The notes under the pieces are model-generated. The model was not told the DNA's origin. It did no database searches and worked only from the letters and a program-made list of their open reading frames with translations. Positions 27,953 through 36,278 of a DNA stretch of 64,000 bases are shown here, in pieces. The stretch is from the NCBI RefSeq assembly GCF_000145035.1, contig NC_014387.1, positions 2,594,001-2,658,000 on the forward strand. The letters are read 5' to 3'. Every line of letters begins with the position of its first letter. Within the stretch, counting starts at the first letter, position 1. This stretch comes from Butyrivibrio proteoclasticus B316. Its GTDB lineage: Bacteria; Bacillota; Clostridia; Lachnospirales; Lachnospiraceae. The position numbers were made by a program, and so were the translations under genes.

Positions 27953-28656
27953 AATCTGTCTCCTCCTATGTATGAATATGTATCTGCAGGTCTTCCCCTA
28001 CCTATTGAAATTGATCCTGTCTTCTTGATCAGTCCATGCTCCATGTAAGTATTCATCTGATACTTGGTAAAATTTCCTCTGTTGATCTCCTGACCAGTCA
28101 CTGACTGATATATCTCCCTGAGTGTCCCGGCTGTGAACTGCTTGGAGTCCTTAAGGAATTTGAAAATAATGTCTGTATAGTCTATCTTGCCCCTCAATCT
28201 GTCTATCGCTATCTCCAGCATCTTGTCATGGTCAAATCCAAGACATGTACAGATAAAGCTCTCATCACCATCCACCTGGCAAAGTTTGTAGCTGCCTACA
28301 TTAGAACTCTGAATTGTAAACCACTTCATCCACGGCACATTCACCATAGCCTTGTCCGGAATGATGCCTATGTAAGCTATTGAGATGACTCTTTCTCTAG
28401 GATCCCTGTTAACATCCGAGAAAGTCATAAGCTGTTCTGTATATATCTGTCCTGACAATTCAAGTTTGTCAGATAACAGCCTCTCAACCGCTCCCTCAGC
28501 GGATTCATTCTCCCTGATAAAAGAACCGGGCAACGCGTACATATCCTTGAACGGCTCTTCATCTCTTACTGTGAGATTGATTGCCAACTGACCATCAATT
28601 ACAGAAAACAGTAGAAGATCAACTGTCACATATGGGTGTTTGTACTCTGAAAGCAT
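27937..28656 (-). CDS. nrtR: NrtR-type Nudix-related regulator of NAD metabolism
   Basis: The N-terminal domain (about residues 1-140) is Nudix-like: VTVDLLLFSVIDGQLAI, DMYALPGSFIREN and a Nudix helix in which catalytic glutamates are partly replaced (ESAEGAVERLLSDKLELS). A winged-helix domain follows (AGTLREIYQSVTGQEINRGNFTKYQM). This is the NrtR design, in which ADP-ribose or a related NAD product relieves repression. The gene heads pncA, the adenylyltransferase, pncB and nadE. The start at 28656 has AAGGGAG upstream; an upstream ATG at 28710 would leave a leader of only a few bases. Confidence 0.88.
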   Translation of the reverse strand: MLSEYKHPYVTVDLLLFSVIDGQLAINLTVRDEEPFKDMYALPGSFIRENESAEGAVERLLSDKLELSGQIYTEQLMTFSDVNRDPRERVISIAYIGIIPDKAMVNVPWMKWFTIQSSNVGSYKLCQVDGDESFICTCLGFDHDKMLEIAIDRLRGKIDYTDIIFKFLKDSKQFTAGTLREIYQSVTGQEINRGNFTKYQMNTYMEHGLIKKTGSISIGRGRPADTYSYIGGDRLWIKY

Positions 28657-28697
28657 TCTGATCTCCCTTCTATCTGAGCCCTGTTCAGTGCTCGGAT

Positions 28698-28722
28698 TAT
28701 TTTGTTTCATTTTTATATTTAT
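28698..28722. promoter_or_regulatory. Operator-like repeat, downstream copy (NAD operon)
   Basis: This 25-base sequence contains AAAAATGAAACAAAAT on the minus strand. It matches the copy at 28754-28778 in 23 of 25 positions. It begins one base past the -10 box and covers the expected transcription start, so a bound repressor would block initiation. Confidence 0.7.
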
Positions 28723-28723
28723 T

Positions 28724-28751
28724 ATTATACATAGGTAAAAAGAACTGTCAA
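28724..28751 (-). promoter_or_regulatory. Sigma-A promoter of the NAD salvage operon
   Basis: A perfect TTGACA (28746-28751) and a perfect TATAAT (28724-28729) are separated by 16 bases on the minus strand, upstream of nrtR. It is one of the best promoter matches in the window. Confidence 0.82.
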
Positions 28752-28753
28752 TA

Positions 28754-28778
28754 TATTTTGTTTCATTTTTGAATTTAT
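28754..28778. promoter_or_regulatory. Operator-like repeat, upstream copy (NAD operon)
   Basis: This second copy of the 25-base repeat ends two bases before the -35 box, exactly 56 bases from the other copy and in the same orientation. The pair brackets the promoter, as expected for cooperative repression, most simply by NrtR itself. Confidence 0.7.
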
Positions 28779-28868
28779 TTTTTTGAGTTATATCTTTTTT
28801 TAATTATGTTTATTGAGCAAGTGATGTTAAAATACAATTGTGTACAAATCTTTATAAAGGAGACTAAT

Positions 28869-30023
28869 ATGTCAGATAAATCAAAAGGTTCATCAATAAA
28901 TACAGCTACAGCTTCAGCTGCAGACAGAGGTCGAATCATTATCAGGACCAGCATAATTGGTATTGTAGTAAACATACTTCTGGCAGGTTTTAAGTTCGTT
29001 GTTGGGATCATATCCGGTTCTATTGCCATTATGCTTGATGCAGTCAACAATTTAAGTGATGCGCTTTCATCTGTTATAACAATCATCGGTACTGCCCTCG
29101 CAGGTAAGGCCCCTGACAAAAAACATCCTCTTGGCTATGGCAGAATTGAATACATGAGTGCCATTGTCATTTCAATCATTGTCCTCTATGCAGGTATCAC
29201 CTCTTTTCAGGAATCTGTAAAGGCCATTATCAATCCTGAGCCCGCAGATTACAGTACTGTCATGCTGGTTATTGTGGCTGTTGCCGTAATCTTCAAGGTC
29301 GCTCTCAGCCAGTTTTTTATTAATACCGGTAAAAAGGTTTCATCCGAATCCCTGGTTGCATCAGGAACAGAGGCAAGATTTGATGCAATTATTTCAGTAG
29401 CCACTTTAGTTGCAGCTCTCATCTTCATCCTCTCGGGAATATCCCTCGAATCCTGGCTTGCCGCCATTATATCTCTGGTGCTGATCAAATCCGGCTTTGA
29501 AATGTTAAGAGATACTGTAAGCCAGATCCTTGGCGAAAGGATCAGCGCAGATACTTCTCAGGCAGTTAAAAAGACCATTCTGTCTGTTGAAGGTGTCGAG
29601 GGTGCTTACGATCTTCTCTTCAGTGATTACGGTCCTGACAGAGTGCTGGCTTCTGTTCACATTGAAATTCCTGACACTTACACCGCTGACAAGATTGATG
29701 TCATTACAAGAGACATCACGCAGAAAGTATACGTTGAGCATCATATCTCCATAGTTTCAGTCGGTGTCTACTCTATAAACACCAAAGATTCCAAGGTTGC
29801 TGCATTCAGAGCCGAAGTATCAAGAATTGCATCACTTCACAATGAAGTTCTTCAGATGCACGGATTTTTTGTTAACTTCGAGAGAAAAGAGATCAGATTT
29901 GATCTTGTAATGGATTTTGTTCCTAACAGAACTGCTATCTTTAATCAGGTTCTGGAAGAGATAAAAGAAAAGTATCCGGATTATACAGTTTACGCCAATA
30001 TGGATGTAAGCTACAGCGACTAA
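28869..30023 (+). CDS. Cation diffusion facilitator (CDF) family exporter
   Basis: The 384-residue membrane protein has six helices. IMLDAVNNLSDALSSV carries the second-helix metal ligands (Asn/Asp pair), KAPDKKHPLGYGRIEYMSA is the typical loop, and ARFDAIIS supplies the fifth-helix ligand. A cytoplasmic ferredoxin-like domain follows (about 205-290), with an extra C-terminal module of about 80 residues. It should exchange Zn, Mn or Fe for protons. The ATG at 28869 is chosen for its AAAGGAG site; an in-frame ATG at 28806 has none. It is divergent from the NAD operon. Confidence 0.93.
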   Translation: MSDKSKGSSINTATASAADRGRIIIRTSIIGIVVNILLAGFKFVVGIISGSIAIMLDAVNNLSDALSSVITIIGTALAGKAPDKKHPLGYGRIEYMSAIVISIIVLYAGITSFQESVKAIINPEPADYSTVMLVIVAVAVIFKVALSQFFINTGKKVSSESLVASGTEARFDAIISVATLVAALIFILSGISLESWLAAIISLVLIKSGFEMLRDTVSQILGERISADTSQAVKKTILSVEGVEGAYDLLFSDYGPDRVLASVHIEIPDTYTADKIDVITRDITQKVYVEHHISIVSVGVYSINTKDSKVAAFRAEVSRIASLHNEVLQMHGFFVNFERKEIRFDLVMDFVPNRTAIFNQVLEEIKEKYPDYTVYANMDVSYSD

Positions 30024-30058
30024 CCGACGGGTGGAAAGCGAATAAAAAGGCAATAAAG

Positions 30059-30095
30059 AAAGAGTGTCCGCTTTAACTTAGCAGACACTCTTTTT
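30059..30095. terminator. Bidirectional terminator between the CDF gene and leuS
   Basis: A stem of AAAGAGTGTC and GACACTCTTT with one inner mismatch is followed by TTTTT on the plus side, and by TTTCTTTATT on the minus side. It serves both convergent genes. Confidence 0.85.
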
Positions 30096-30161
30096 ATTAT
30101 CCATAGATTAATTCTTAAGCACATTTTTCATCTTTGCGTATAAGAAGTCAAAATATGGCGA

Positions 30162-32591
30162 TTATTTAACTACAATATTTACGATACGTCCGGGTACATA
30201 AATCTCTTTGACAATATTCTTGCCTTCAAGCTTATCAGCAATTAGCTCTTTACCCTTGGCAATTACTTCATCCTTGGGGTCTTCCTTGCCAATATTCAGA
30301 GTAGCCTTAACCTTACCGTTGATCTGAACAGCAATTTCTACTGTATCCTCAACGCACTTAGACTCGTCATAAGTTGGCCATGGCTCATAAGCAATTGTGT
30401 TGTCATGTCCAAGGATCTGCCAGATTTCCTCTCCAACATGTGGACAGATGCAAGACAACATCTTGATAAAGTTCTCTGCATATTCTCTTGGGCAGCTTCC
30501 CTCTTTGTAAACTGCATTTACAAAGATCATCATCTGGGCAATAGCTGTGTTAAAGCCAAGTACCTCAAAGTCGTTTGTAACCTTCTTGACAGTCTGGTGA
30601 TAGATCTTCTCGAGGTTACCATTGTTCTCATCAGTGATATTTCCAGGCTCTGTAAAGAATGTATATACACGGTTGATGAACTTTCTGGCACCGGTTACGT
30701 TGTTGGAGTTCCAAGGCTTGGATACTTCAAGAGGTCCCATGAACATCTCATAGAGACGGAGTGTATCTGCACCGTAATCTCTTACGATATCACTTGGGTT
30801 AACAACGAATTCAGGGAAACGCTTACCCATCTTGATACCATTTTCTCCAAGGATCATTCCCTGATGAACCAGTTTCTTGAATGGCTCTTTTACAGGAGAA
30901 AGTCCCTTGTTGTAAAGGAAGCGGTTCCAGATACGTGAGTACAGAAGGTGTCCTACTGCGTGCTCAGGTCCGCCAACGTACAGGTCAACAGGCATCCAAT
31001 GCTTAAGAAGTTCCTGATTAGCAAATTCATTGTCGTTATCAGGGTCAATATATCTCATGTAATACCAGGATGATCCGGCTGAACCAGGCATAGTAGATGT
31101 CTCTCTTGTGCCCTTGATTCCGTTCTTGTCATAAGCTTTCCACTCAGTTGCATTCTCAAGAGGAGCCTTGCCATTACGTCCCTTATAATCCTCGAGTTCA
31201 GGAAGAACTACAGGAAGCTCGCTGTCATCAAGGAATACAATGCTGCCATCTTCCTTGTAAACACAAGGAACAGGCTCACCCCAGTAACGCTGTCTTGCGA
31301 AGATCCACTCACGGAAGTGGTAGTTGACCTTCTCTCTTGCAACACCCATGTCTACAAGCTTCTTGGTAATGCCCTTCTTGGCCTCTTCAACTGTCATGCC
31401 ATTGAATTCCTCAGAATTCATAAGGATGCAGCCCTTGCCAAGATAATCCTGCTTCTCAAATGCATGCTCGGAAACATCAACTGTTCCCTCAGTGTTGTTA
31501 ATAACCTGAATAAGAGGAAGGTTATGAACCTGTGCATACTCAAAGTCTCTCTGGTCATGTGTAGGAACAGCCATAACAGCACCTGTTCCGTAACTTGCAA
31601 GTACGAAGTCACCCATAAACAGAGGAACTTCCTTGCCATTAACAGGGTTGATCGCATAGATTCCCTTAAGTGGGCAGCCTGACTTGGTCTTGTTCAGATC
31701 TGTACGATCAAGATCGTTCTTCTTGAGTGTTTCATCAATATATGCCTGTACTTCCTCAGGATTCTCTACACGGTCCATGAGGCTCTTAACTATTTCTCCA
31801 TCCGGAGCAAGTACCATGAATGTAATACCATAAATAGTCTCGATACAGGTTGTGAAAATGGAGAACTTGCCTCCGCCTACAATATCAAAGTCTACTTCAA
31901 CACCTGTAGACTTGCCGATCCAGTTACGCTGGATCTCTTTGGTAGACTCAGGCCAGTCAATTTCATTAAGCCCGTCAAGAAGTTCCTCAGCAAAAGCCTG
32001 CTGATCGATAACCCACTGTTTCATCATCTTCTTGACTACAGGGTATCCACCACGCTCACTCTTACCGTCGATAACCTCATCATTGGAAAGAACTGTTCCA
32101 AGCTCCTCACACCAGTTAACAGGCATGTCAATATGCTTGGCATAGCCAGCCTCATAGAGCTTTTTGAAAATCCACTGTGTCCACTTATAAAACTTAGGAT
32201 CACTTGTTGCGATCATCTTGGACCAGTCATAGTCAAAGCCAAGTTCTCTAAGCTGCTTGGAGAAAGTTTCAATATTCTTCTCTGTAAATCCTGCAGGATG
32301 GTTACCTGTTGTAACCGCATACTGCTCAGCAGGAAGTCCGAATGAATCGTATCCCATTGGATGAAGGACATTATATCCCTGCATACGCTTCATACGTGAC
32401 ATGATATCTGTAGCTGTATATCCTTCTGGATGACCTGCATGAAGACCTACGCCTGAAGGATAAGGAAACATATCAAGTGCATAATACTTGGGCTTGGAGA
32501 AATCCCAGACATCAGTCTTAAAGGTCTCGTTCTCTTTCCAGTATTTCTGCCATTTCTGTTCCACTGCGTGATGGTTATATACTTCTGACAT
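30162..32591 (-). CDS. leuS: Leucyl-tRNA synthetase
   Basis: This is an 809-residue class I synthetase. The HIGH-type motif is HAGH at residues 51-54 (PYPSGVGLHAGHPEGYT). The CP1 editing domain is present (GTGAVMAVPTHDQRDFEYA). The KMSKS position reads KMGKR (GIKMGKRFPEFVVNPSDIV), a variant I recall from related Firmicutes and Bacteroidetes enzymes. The anticodon-binding and C-terminal domains (ending in VPGRIVNIVVK) are complete. Unlike valS here, no T-box is seen upstream. Confidence 0.97.
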   Translation of the reverse strand: MSEVYNHHAVEQKWQKYWKENETFKTDVWDFSKPKYYALDMFPYPSGVGLHAGHPEGYTATDIMSRMKRMQGYNVLHPMGYDSFGLPAEQYAVTTGNHPAGFTEKNIETFSKQLRELGFDYDWSKMIATSDPKFYKWTQWIFKKLYEAGYAKHIDMPVNWCEELGTVLSNDEVIDGKSERGGYPVVKKMMKQWVIDQQAFAEELLDGLNEIDWPESTKEIQRNWIGKSTGVEVDFDIVGGGKFSIFTTCIETIYGITFMVLAPDGEIVKSLMDRVENPEEVQAYIDETLKKNDLDRTDLNKTKSGCPLKGIYAINPVNGKEVPLFMGDFVLASYGTGAVMAVPTHDQRDFEYAQVHNLPLIQVINNTEGTVDVSEHAFEKQDYLGKGCILMNSEEFNGMTVEEAKKGITKKLVDMGVAREKVNYHFREWIFARQRYWGEPVPCVYKEDGSIVFLDDSELPVVLPELEDYKGRNGKAPLENATEWKAYDKNGIKGTRETSTMPGSAGSSWYYMRYIDPDNDNEFANQELLKHWMPVDLYVGGPEHAVGHLLYSRIWNRFLYNKGLSPVKEPFKKLVHQGMILGENGIKMGKRFPEFVVNPSDIVRDYGADTLRLYEMFMGPLEVSKPWNSNNVTGARKFINRVYTFFTEPGNITDENNGNLEKIYHQTVKKVTNDFEVLGFNTAIAQMMIFVNAVYKEGSCPREYAENFIKMLSCICPHVGEEIWQILGHDNTIAYEPWPTYDESKCVEDTVEIAVQINGKVKATLNIGKEDPKDEVIAKGKELIADKLEGKNIVKEIYVPGRIVNIVVK

Positions 32592-32786
32592 ACTGTACTC
32601 CTTATAAATAAAACTTCTTATAATACTATGATATATATGTAAAAATTCACTTTTGACATCTACATCATATTATTTACCTAATGCTTCTATAATATGCAAA
32701 CCGCTTTTTCCAGCTTGGCATATATACCGTAGATTTTACCACAACATTATTTTTTTTCAAAATAATTTTGTGAGTGTACTTCCCAA

Positions 32787-34994
32787 TCAAAGCAATAGTT
32801 TTCCTTCAATACCATAGAAATCTATTACCTTCACCTGGCCATTTTTAAGCTTTATGGTCACAGGCCCATAGCCGCCGCACTTCTCTTTATCTGTATAGAC
32901 TATCTCTTTTACCGGGAAAAGATCTTCATCTGAAAAGTCAGTCAGATCCTCCCTGGTGATTGTCTGAGAAATAAGGAAATATGGCTCATATCCATACTGT
33001 TTGTTTCTGGTAGTCTCAGCATAAACAACAATTGAATTCTTACTGTCAGGGTTAGTGTCCGTGCTCTTTATAAGCTTAATATCGCTCCAGCCATCCATAA
33101 TAGTAAACGCAAGCTGCTTATTCTTTCCTGTGTAATCCTTGCCCTTTAGGATAATAGCCTTGCAACCGTCCTTTTCTCTTATCTGGATATCTGTCCCGTT
33201 ATCAGGGAAGCCAAAAGAGCCAAGTGTAAGGCGAATAGGTCTTCTAAAGAGTCTGATCTTATCAGCCCTCATTATTCCGTAAGGCATGGCGAAGTCAGCA
33301 AGATCAATAGCTGTGCGCCAATGAGTTTCCGTATCAGTCCCATACTCCCAGAACTGTCTGCGGTAGAGAACGCCTTCTTTTTCTCCATGCCAGAAAGTGG
33401 CATTAGGAGTAAAGCTGGCAACAGCATCTATATTCTCATCAAGGTACTGAAGAACATACTGCTGTGACTCAGGACGAATTGTTGAATACTGATCTTCCTC
33501 AAGAAATGCTGTATTTCCATCTACACTTATATCCGCACTTCTATCTGCATGCCCGTTTGCATTATTATCTGAATTTCCAGCATCCCAATTAACGCCAAAA
33601 ATCTTTCCCTGTGGTGTTGATTCCCACGGAAACTTGGTATTAAATACAAGCTTTCCGTAATTCCATATTCCATGAATATCCGATTTATCTTTGACAATCT
33701 TGCCGGTTCTAAGCTCTGTAATCCCGTTTGCCTCATGGTTTGCCATGCAAAGTGCCGGGCCGTCAAGAGTGGTGACTCTTGTCTCGTTATGAGACATAGT
33801 TTCCCAGAAGCCGTTATTTTCTTTTGCGGTCCAGAATGGATGATCCTCAGGAAGATGCAGGCATAAAAGAGCTTTTGCAAGCCACATTGGAGATTCTGCG
33901 CAGGAGTATCCCTGAACAAGCGGAATAAACGGGCCATAGAAGCCCAGTGTCGGAACGCCGTTCCAAAGGAAATCATCTCTTTGCAGGAACTGAAGAAGAG
34001 AACCTGAACATATGCGCCTTGCAAGTCCCGGGTCCATCGTATTTTCCCTGAGCATGAAGTTAGCATCAAAGGGGCTTGTAGCAGCATTTCTGTAAATCCC
34101 GCTCCTGCCCCACATATTTGTAAAACCATCCCTGTCAAAAAACATAGGATATGTCTTCATAAGTTCATTTGAGTTTTCTTCGAATTTGCGGGCAATATAA
34201 GGCTCTTTTTCATAACCATACCAGTTGTTCCAGATGGCAGTATACATATTAAAAGCCCAGCAGGAATAGTAATCAAAAGACTGTCCGTCTCTGTACCAGC
34301 CGCTTCCAACATAATAATGAAGAATATTCTGAGCATGATCACGCATGATATCCTCATCAATCGGATACCCGTTCATATATAAGAAAGCCATGTCCAGCAT
34401 ATTAAAAAGACGCCAGTTCTGTGGAACCGTATTGGAATGGGCAAAGTCTGTCAGAAAGGCTGCTATGCGGTCTTTTTCCTCTTTGGTATAAGTATCCCAG
34501 ATTTCCTCATGGCAGAGCCACAGGCATATTACAAGAGCCGCTGTCTCTACAGTCTGCTGATAGCAGGCTGTCGGGTTATTGCTCTTATCAATAGCTCTCA
34601 TATCTGAGTAGTTCAGGACATAATTGGCTGAACCTTTTGTAACCGCGTAGAGAACCTGCTTCTTGTAGTATTCTCTTACGTTTATCCCATTAAGCTCAAG
34701 ATCAGGCTCAATGTGTATCAGCGGAGCTGATATGAAAAAAGATCTGCAAAGTCCCTCAAATATCTCCGCCTTAATGCGCCACTCAGGGGCATCCTTAGAA
34801 GGATAGGTTACCTCTGTTTCATACCTTGGCATGACAACGGGATCTTCTATATTCTTAATATTTCCAAATACTCCGCCCAGCAAATACTCTGCTGCCTCAA
34901 TCCAGCTCTGTCTGGTAAGACCTGTGTATGGGCTTAAGTTGAAATCTGTAGTTGTAGGTGTAAAGGTCATGATAGGTCGTTCACTTTCTTTCAT
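32787..34994 (-). CDS. DUF2264 family glycan-degrading protein
   Basis: The 735-residue protein lacks a signal peptide. Its N-terminal half is an alpha/alpha barrel-like domain (TRQSWIEAAEYLLGG, PEWRIKAEIFEGLCRSFF, GSGWYRDGQSFDYYSCWAFNMY) that I recognise as DUF2264; as I recall it is placed in CAZy GH154, whose studied members act on glucuronic acid-containing glycans. The rest is beta-rich. It starts three bases after the GH88 stop and closes the uronate locus. A cytoplasmic exo-acting role on imported oligosaccharides fits the context. The exact bond is not known. Confidence 0.75.
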   Translation of the reverse strand: MKESERPIMTFTPTTTDFNLSPYTGLTRQSWIEAAEYLLGGVFGNIKNIEDPVVMPRYETEVTYPSKDAPEWRIKAEIFEGLCRSFFISAPLIHIEPDLELNGINVREYYKKQVLYAVTKGSANYVLNYSDMRAIDKSNNPTACYQQTVETAALVICLWLCHEEIWDTYTKEEKDRIAAFLTDFAHSNTVPQNWRLFNMLDMAFLYMNGYPIDEDIMRDHAQNILHYYVGSGWYRDGQSFDYYSCWAFNMYTAIWNNWYGYEKEPYIARKFEENSNELMKTYPMFFDRDGFTNMWGRSGIYRNAATSPFDANFMLRENTMDPGLARRICSGSLLQFLQRDDFLWNGVPTLGFYGPFIPLVQGYSCAESPMWLAKALLCLHLPEDHPFWTAKENNGFWETMSHNETRVTTLDGPALCMANHEANGITELRTGKIVKDKSDIHGIWNYGKLVFNTKFPWESTPQGKIFGVNWDAGNSDNNANGHADRSADISVDGNTAFLEEDQYSTIRPESQQYVLQYLDENIDAVASFTPNATFWHGEKEGVLYRRQFWEYGTDTETHWRTAIDLADFAMPYGIMRADKIRLFRRPIRLTLGSFGFPDNGTDIQIREKDGCKAIILKGKDYTGKNKQLAFTIMDGWSDIKLIKSTDTNPDSKNSIVVYAETTRNKQYGYEPYFLISQTITREDLTDFSDEDLFPVKEIVYTDKEKCGGYGPVTIKLKNGQVKVIDFYGIEGKLLL

Positions 34995-34997
34995 AGA

Positions 34998-36233
34998 TCA
35001 GAATATTGTCAATGCAAGTCCCTCTAACTTCATCAAAGCTTCGAGATAATAATAGTCTCCGTAGATGATTGCAAACTCATGCTTCTCATCGTGATAAGCA
35101 GCTGTGCACTTTTCAAGGACATTGTCCTTATCAAGGCTGTAGCCACATCTCTTCTCGTGGAGAGTCTTTAAAAGCTTAATTGCTGCTGTGAGATACTTGT
35201 CATCAGACTCAGTATTTCTCTGACACTTATCTGATAAGTTCTGCCGATCTGCACTACAATTTACTGATGAATTCTGATCATCTGTACTTTCTGCATAACC
35301 AAGGCACTTTGCAAGCTCAATAAGTCCGCCCGCTGTAATAGCTGCTGCCGTTGAATCCTCATAATAAGGCTCATTTGGCTGCCTGTAATCCACAGGAACC
35401 AGGTATTCAGGAAACTTACTGTCAAGCTCTGAAATAACGTAGTCTGCAACTCTCCTTGCTGTATCAAGATATTTTTTATCGCCTGTATATTTGTAGCTGA
35501 GGGCAAATCCATAAAGTGCCCAGCTCTGACCTCTTGTCCAGGATGAGCCTTCGCCGTAGCCCTGTCCGCCGTAATCTCTAAGATACTCTCCTGATGCAGG
35601 GTCAAAGCCAACAATATGTCTTACAGATCCATCCTCTCTGATAAAGCTCTTCATGGCTGTATCTGCGTGTGCAACAGCAATAGCCTTAAATCTTGGATCC
35701 CCAAGCTCCTCAGATGCCCAGTACAAAAGAGGCAGATTCATCATGCAGTCTATGATTGCCCATCCTGTGGTATCTCTGTCATCTCCCCAGTCATTCCATG
35801 CTCTGATGAATTTACCGTTTAAGTTAAAGCGTCCGGCAAGGTTTGCCGCTGCAAGAAGAGCTCTGTTTTTTGACTTATCATTTTTTTCAAGCTTATATCT
35901 GACTACTGATGTAGGCAGCCATCTAAAGCCCGCATCATGATCCATTCCGTTGTAATTCATAAAGGCAGCATCCATTTTATCTTCAGTTGAGATGGCTTCC
36001 TGCCTGAATATCTCTTTTCCTGTAAGCTTATAGAGCTGCCAGAGCTCGCCACCCCAAAAACCATTAGTCCACCAGCAGATATCTTTTTCTCCTGAGCGAT
36101 CATCAAATCTGCCCTCATCATCTGTAGTATAAGGAATCTTCCCCTGATTGCGCTCTACTACAGTTTCCATCTTGGAGGCAAACTTATTCAAAGCTTCCTT
36201 TATCCATTTCTTGTCTGTTTCTGCTATATTCAT
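34998..36233 (-). CDS. GH88 unsaturated glucuronyl hydrolase
   Basis: The 411-residue protein forms the (alpha/alpha)6 barrel of family GH88, which removes the 4,5-unsaturated uronic acid left by polysaccharide lyases. Signature segments are WWTNGFWGGELWQLY, MDHDAGFRW (family Asp, residues 98-100), WAIIDCMMNLPLLYWAS (family Asp162) and SSWTRGQSWALYGFA. An insertion rich in Asn/Ser/Asp occurs near residues 325-350. No signal peptide is present, so it acts inside the cell. It sits between heparinase II/III and DUF2264 genes, as expected for stepwise breakdown of a lyase product. Confidence 0.93.
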   Translation of the reverse strand: MNIAETDKKWIKEALNKFASKMETVVERNQGKIPYTTDDEGRFDDRSGEKDICWWTNGFWGGELWQLYKLTGKEIFRQEAISTEDKMDAAFMNYNGMDHDAGFRWLPTSVVRYKLEKNDKSKNRALLAAANLAGRFNLNGKFIRAWNDWGDDRDTTGWAIIDCMMNLPLLYWASEELGDPRFKAIAVAHADTAMKSFIREDGSVRHIVGFDPASGEYLRDYGGQGYGEGSSWTRGQSWALYGFALSYKYTGDKKYLDTARRVADYVISELDSKFPEYLVPVDYRQPNEPYYEDSTAAAITAGGLIELAKCLGYAESTDDQNSSVNCSADRQNLSDKCQRNTESDDKYLTAAIKLLKTLHEKRCGYSLDKDNVLEKCTAAYHDEKHEFAIIYGDYYYLEALMKLEGLALTIF

Positions 36234-36278
36234 ACCCTTATCCTCTCATATTACTCAAACACCGTGTATGCATGCCAG

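Noticed and set aside
32592..32786. Possible T-box upstream of leuS
   Set aside because: No GGTGGTACCGCG-like element or terminator hairpin is present.
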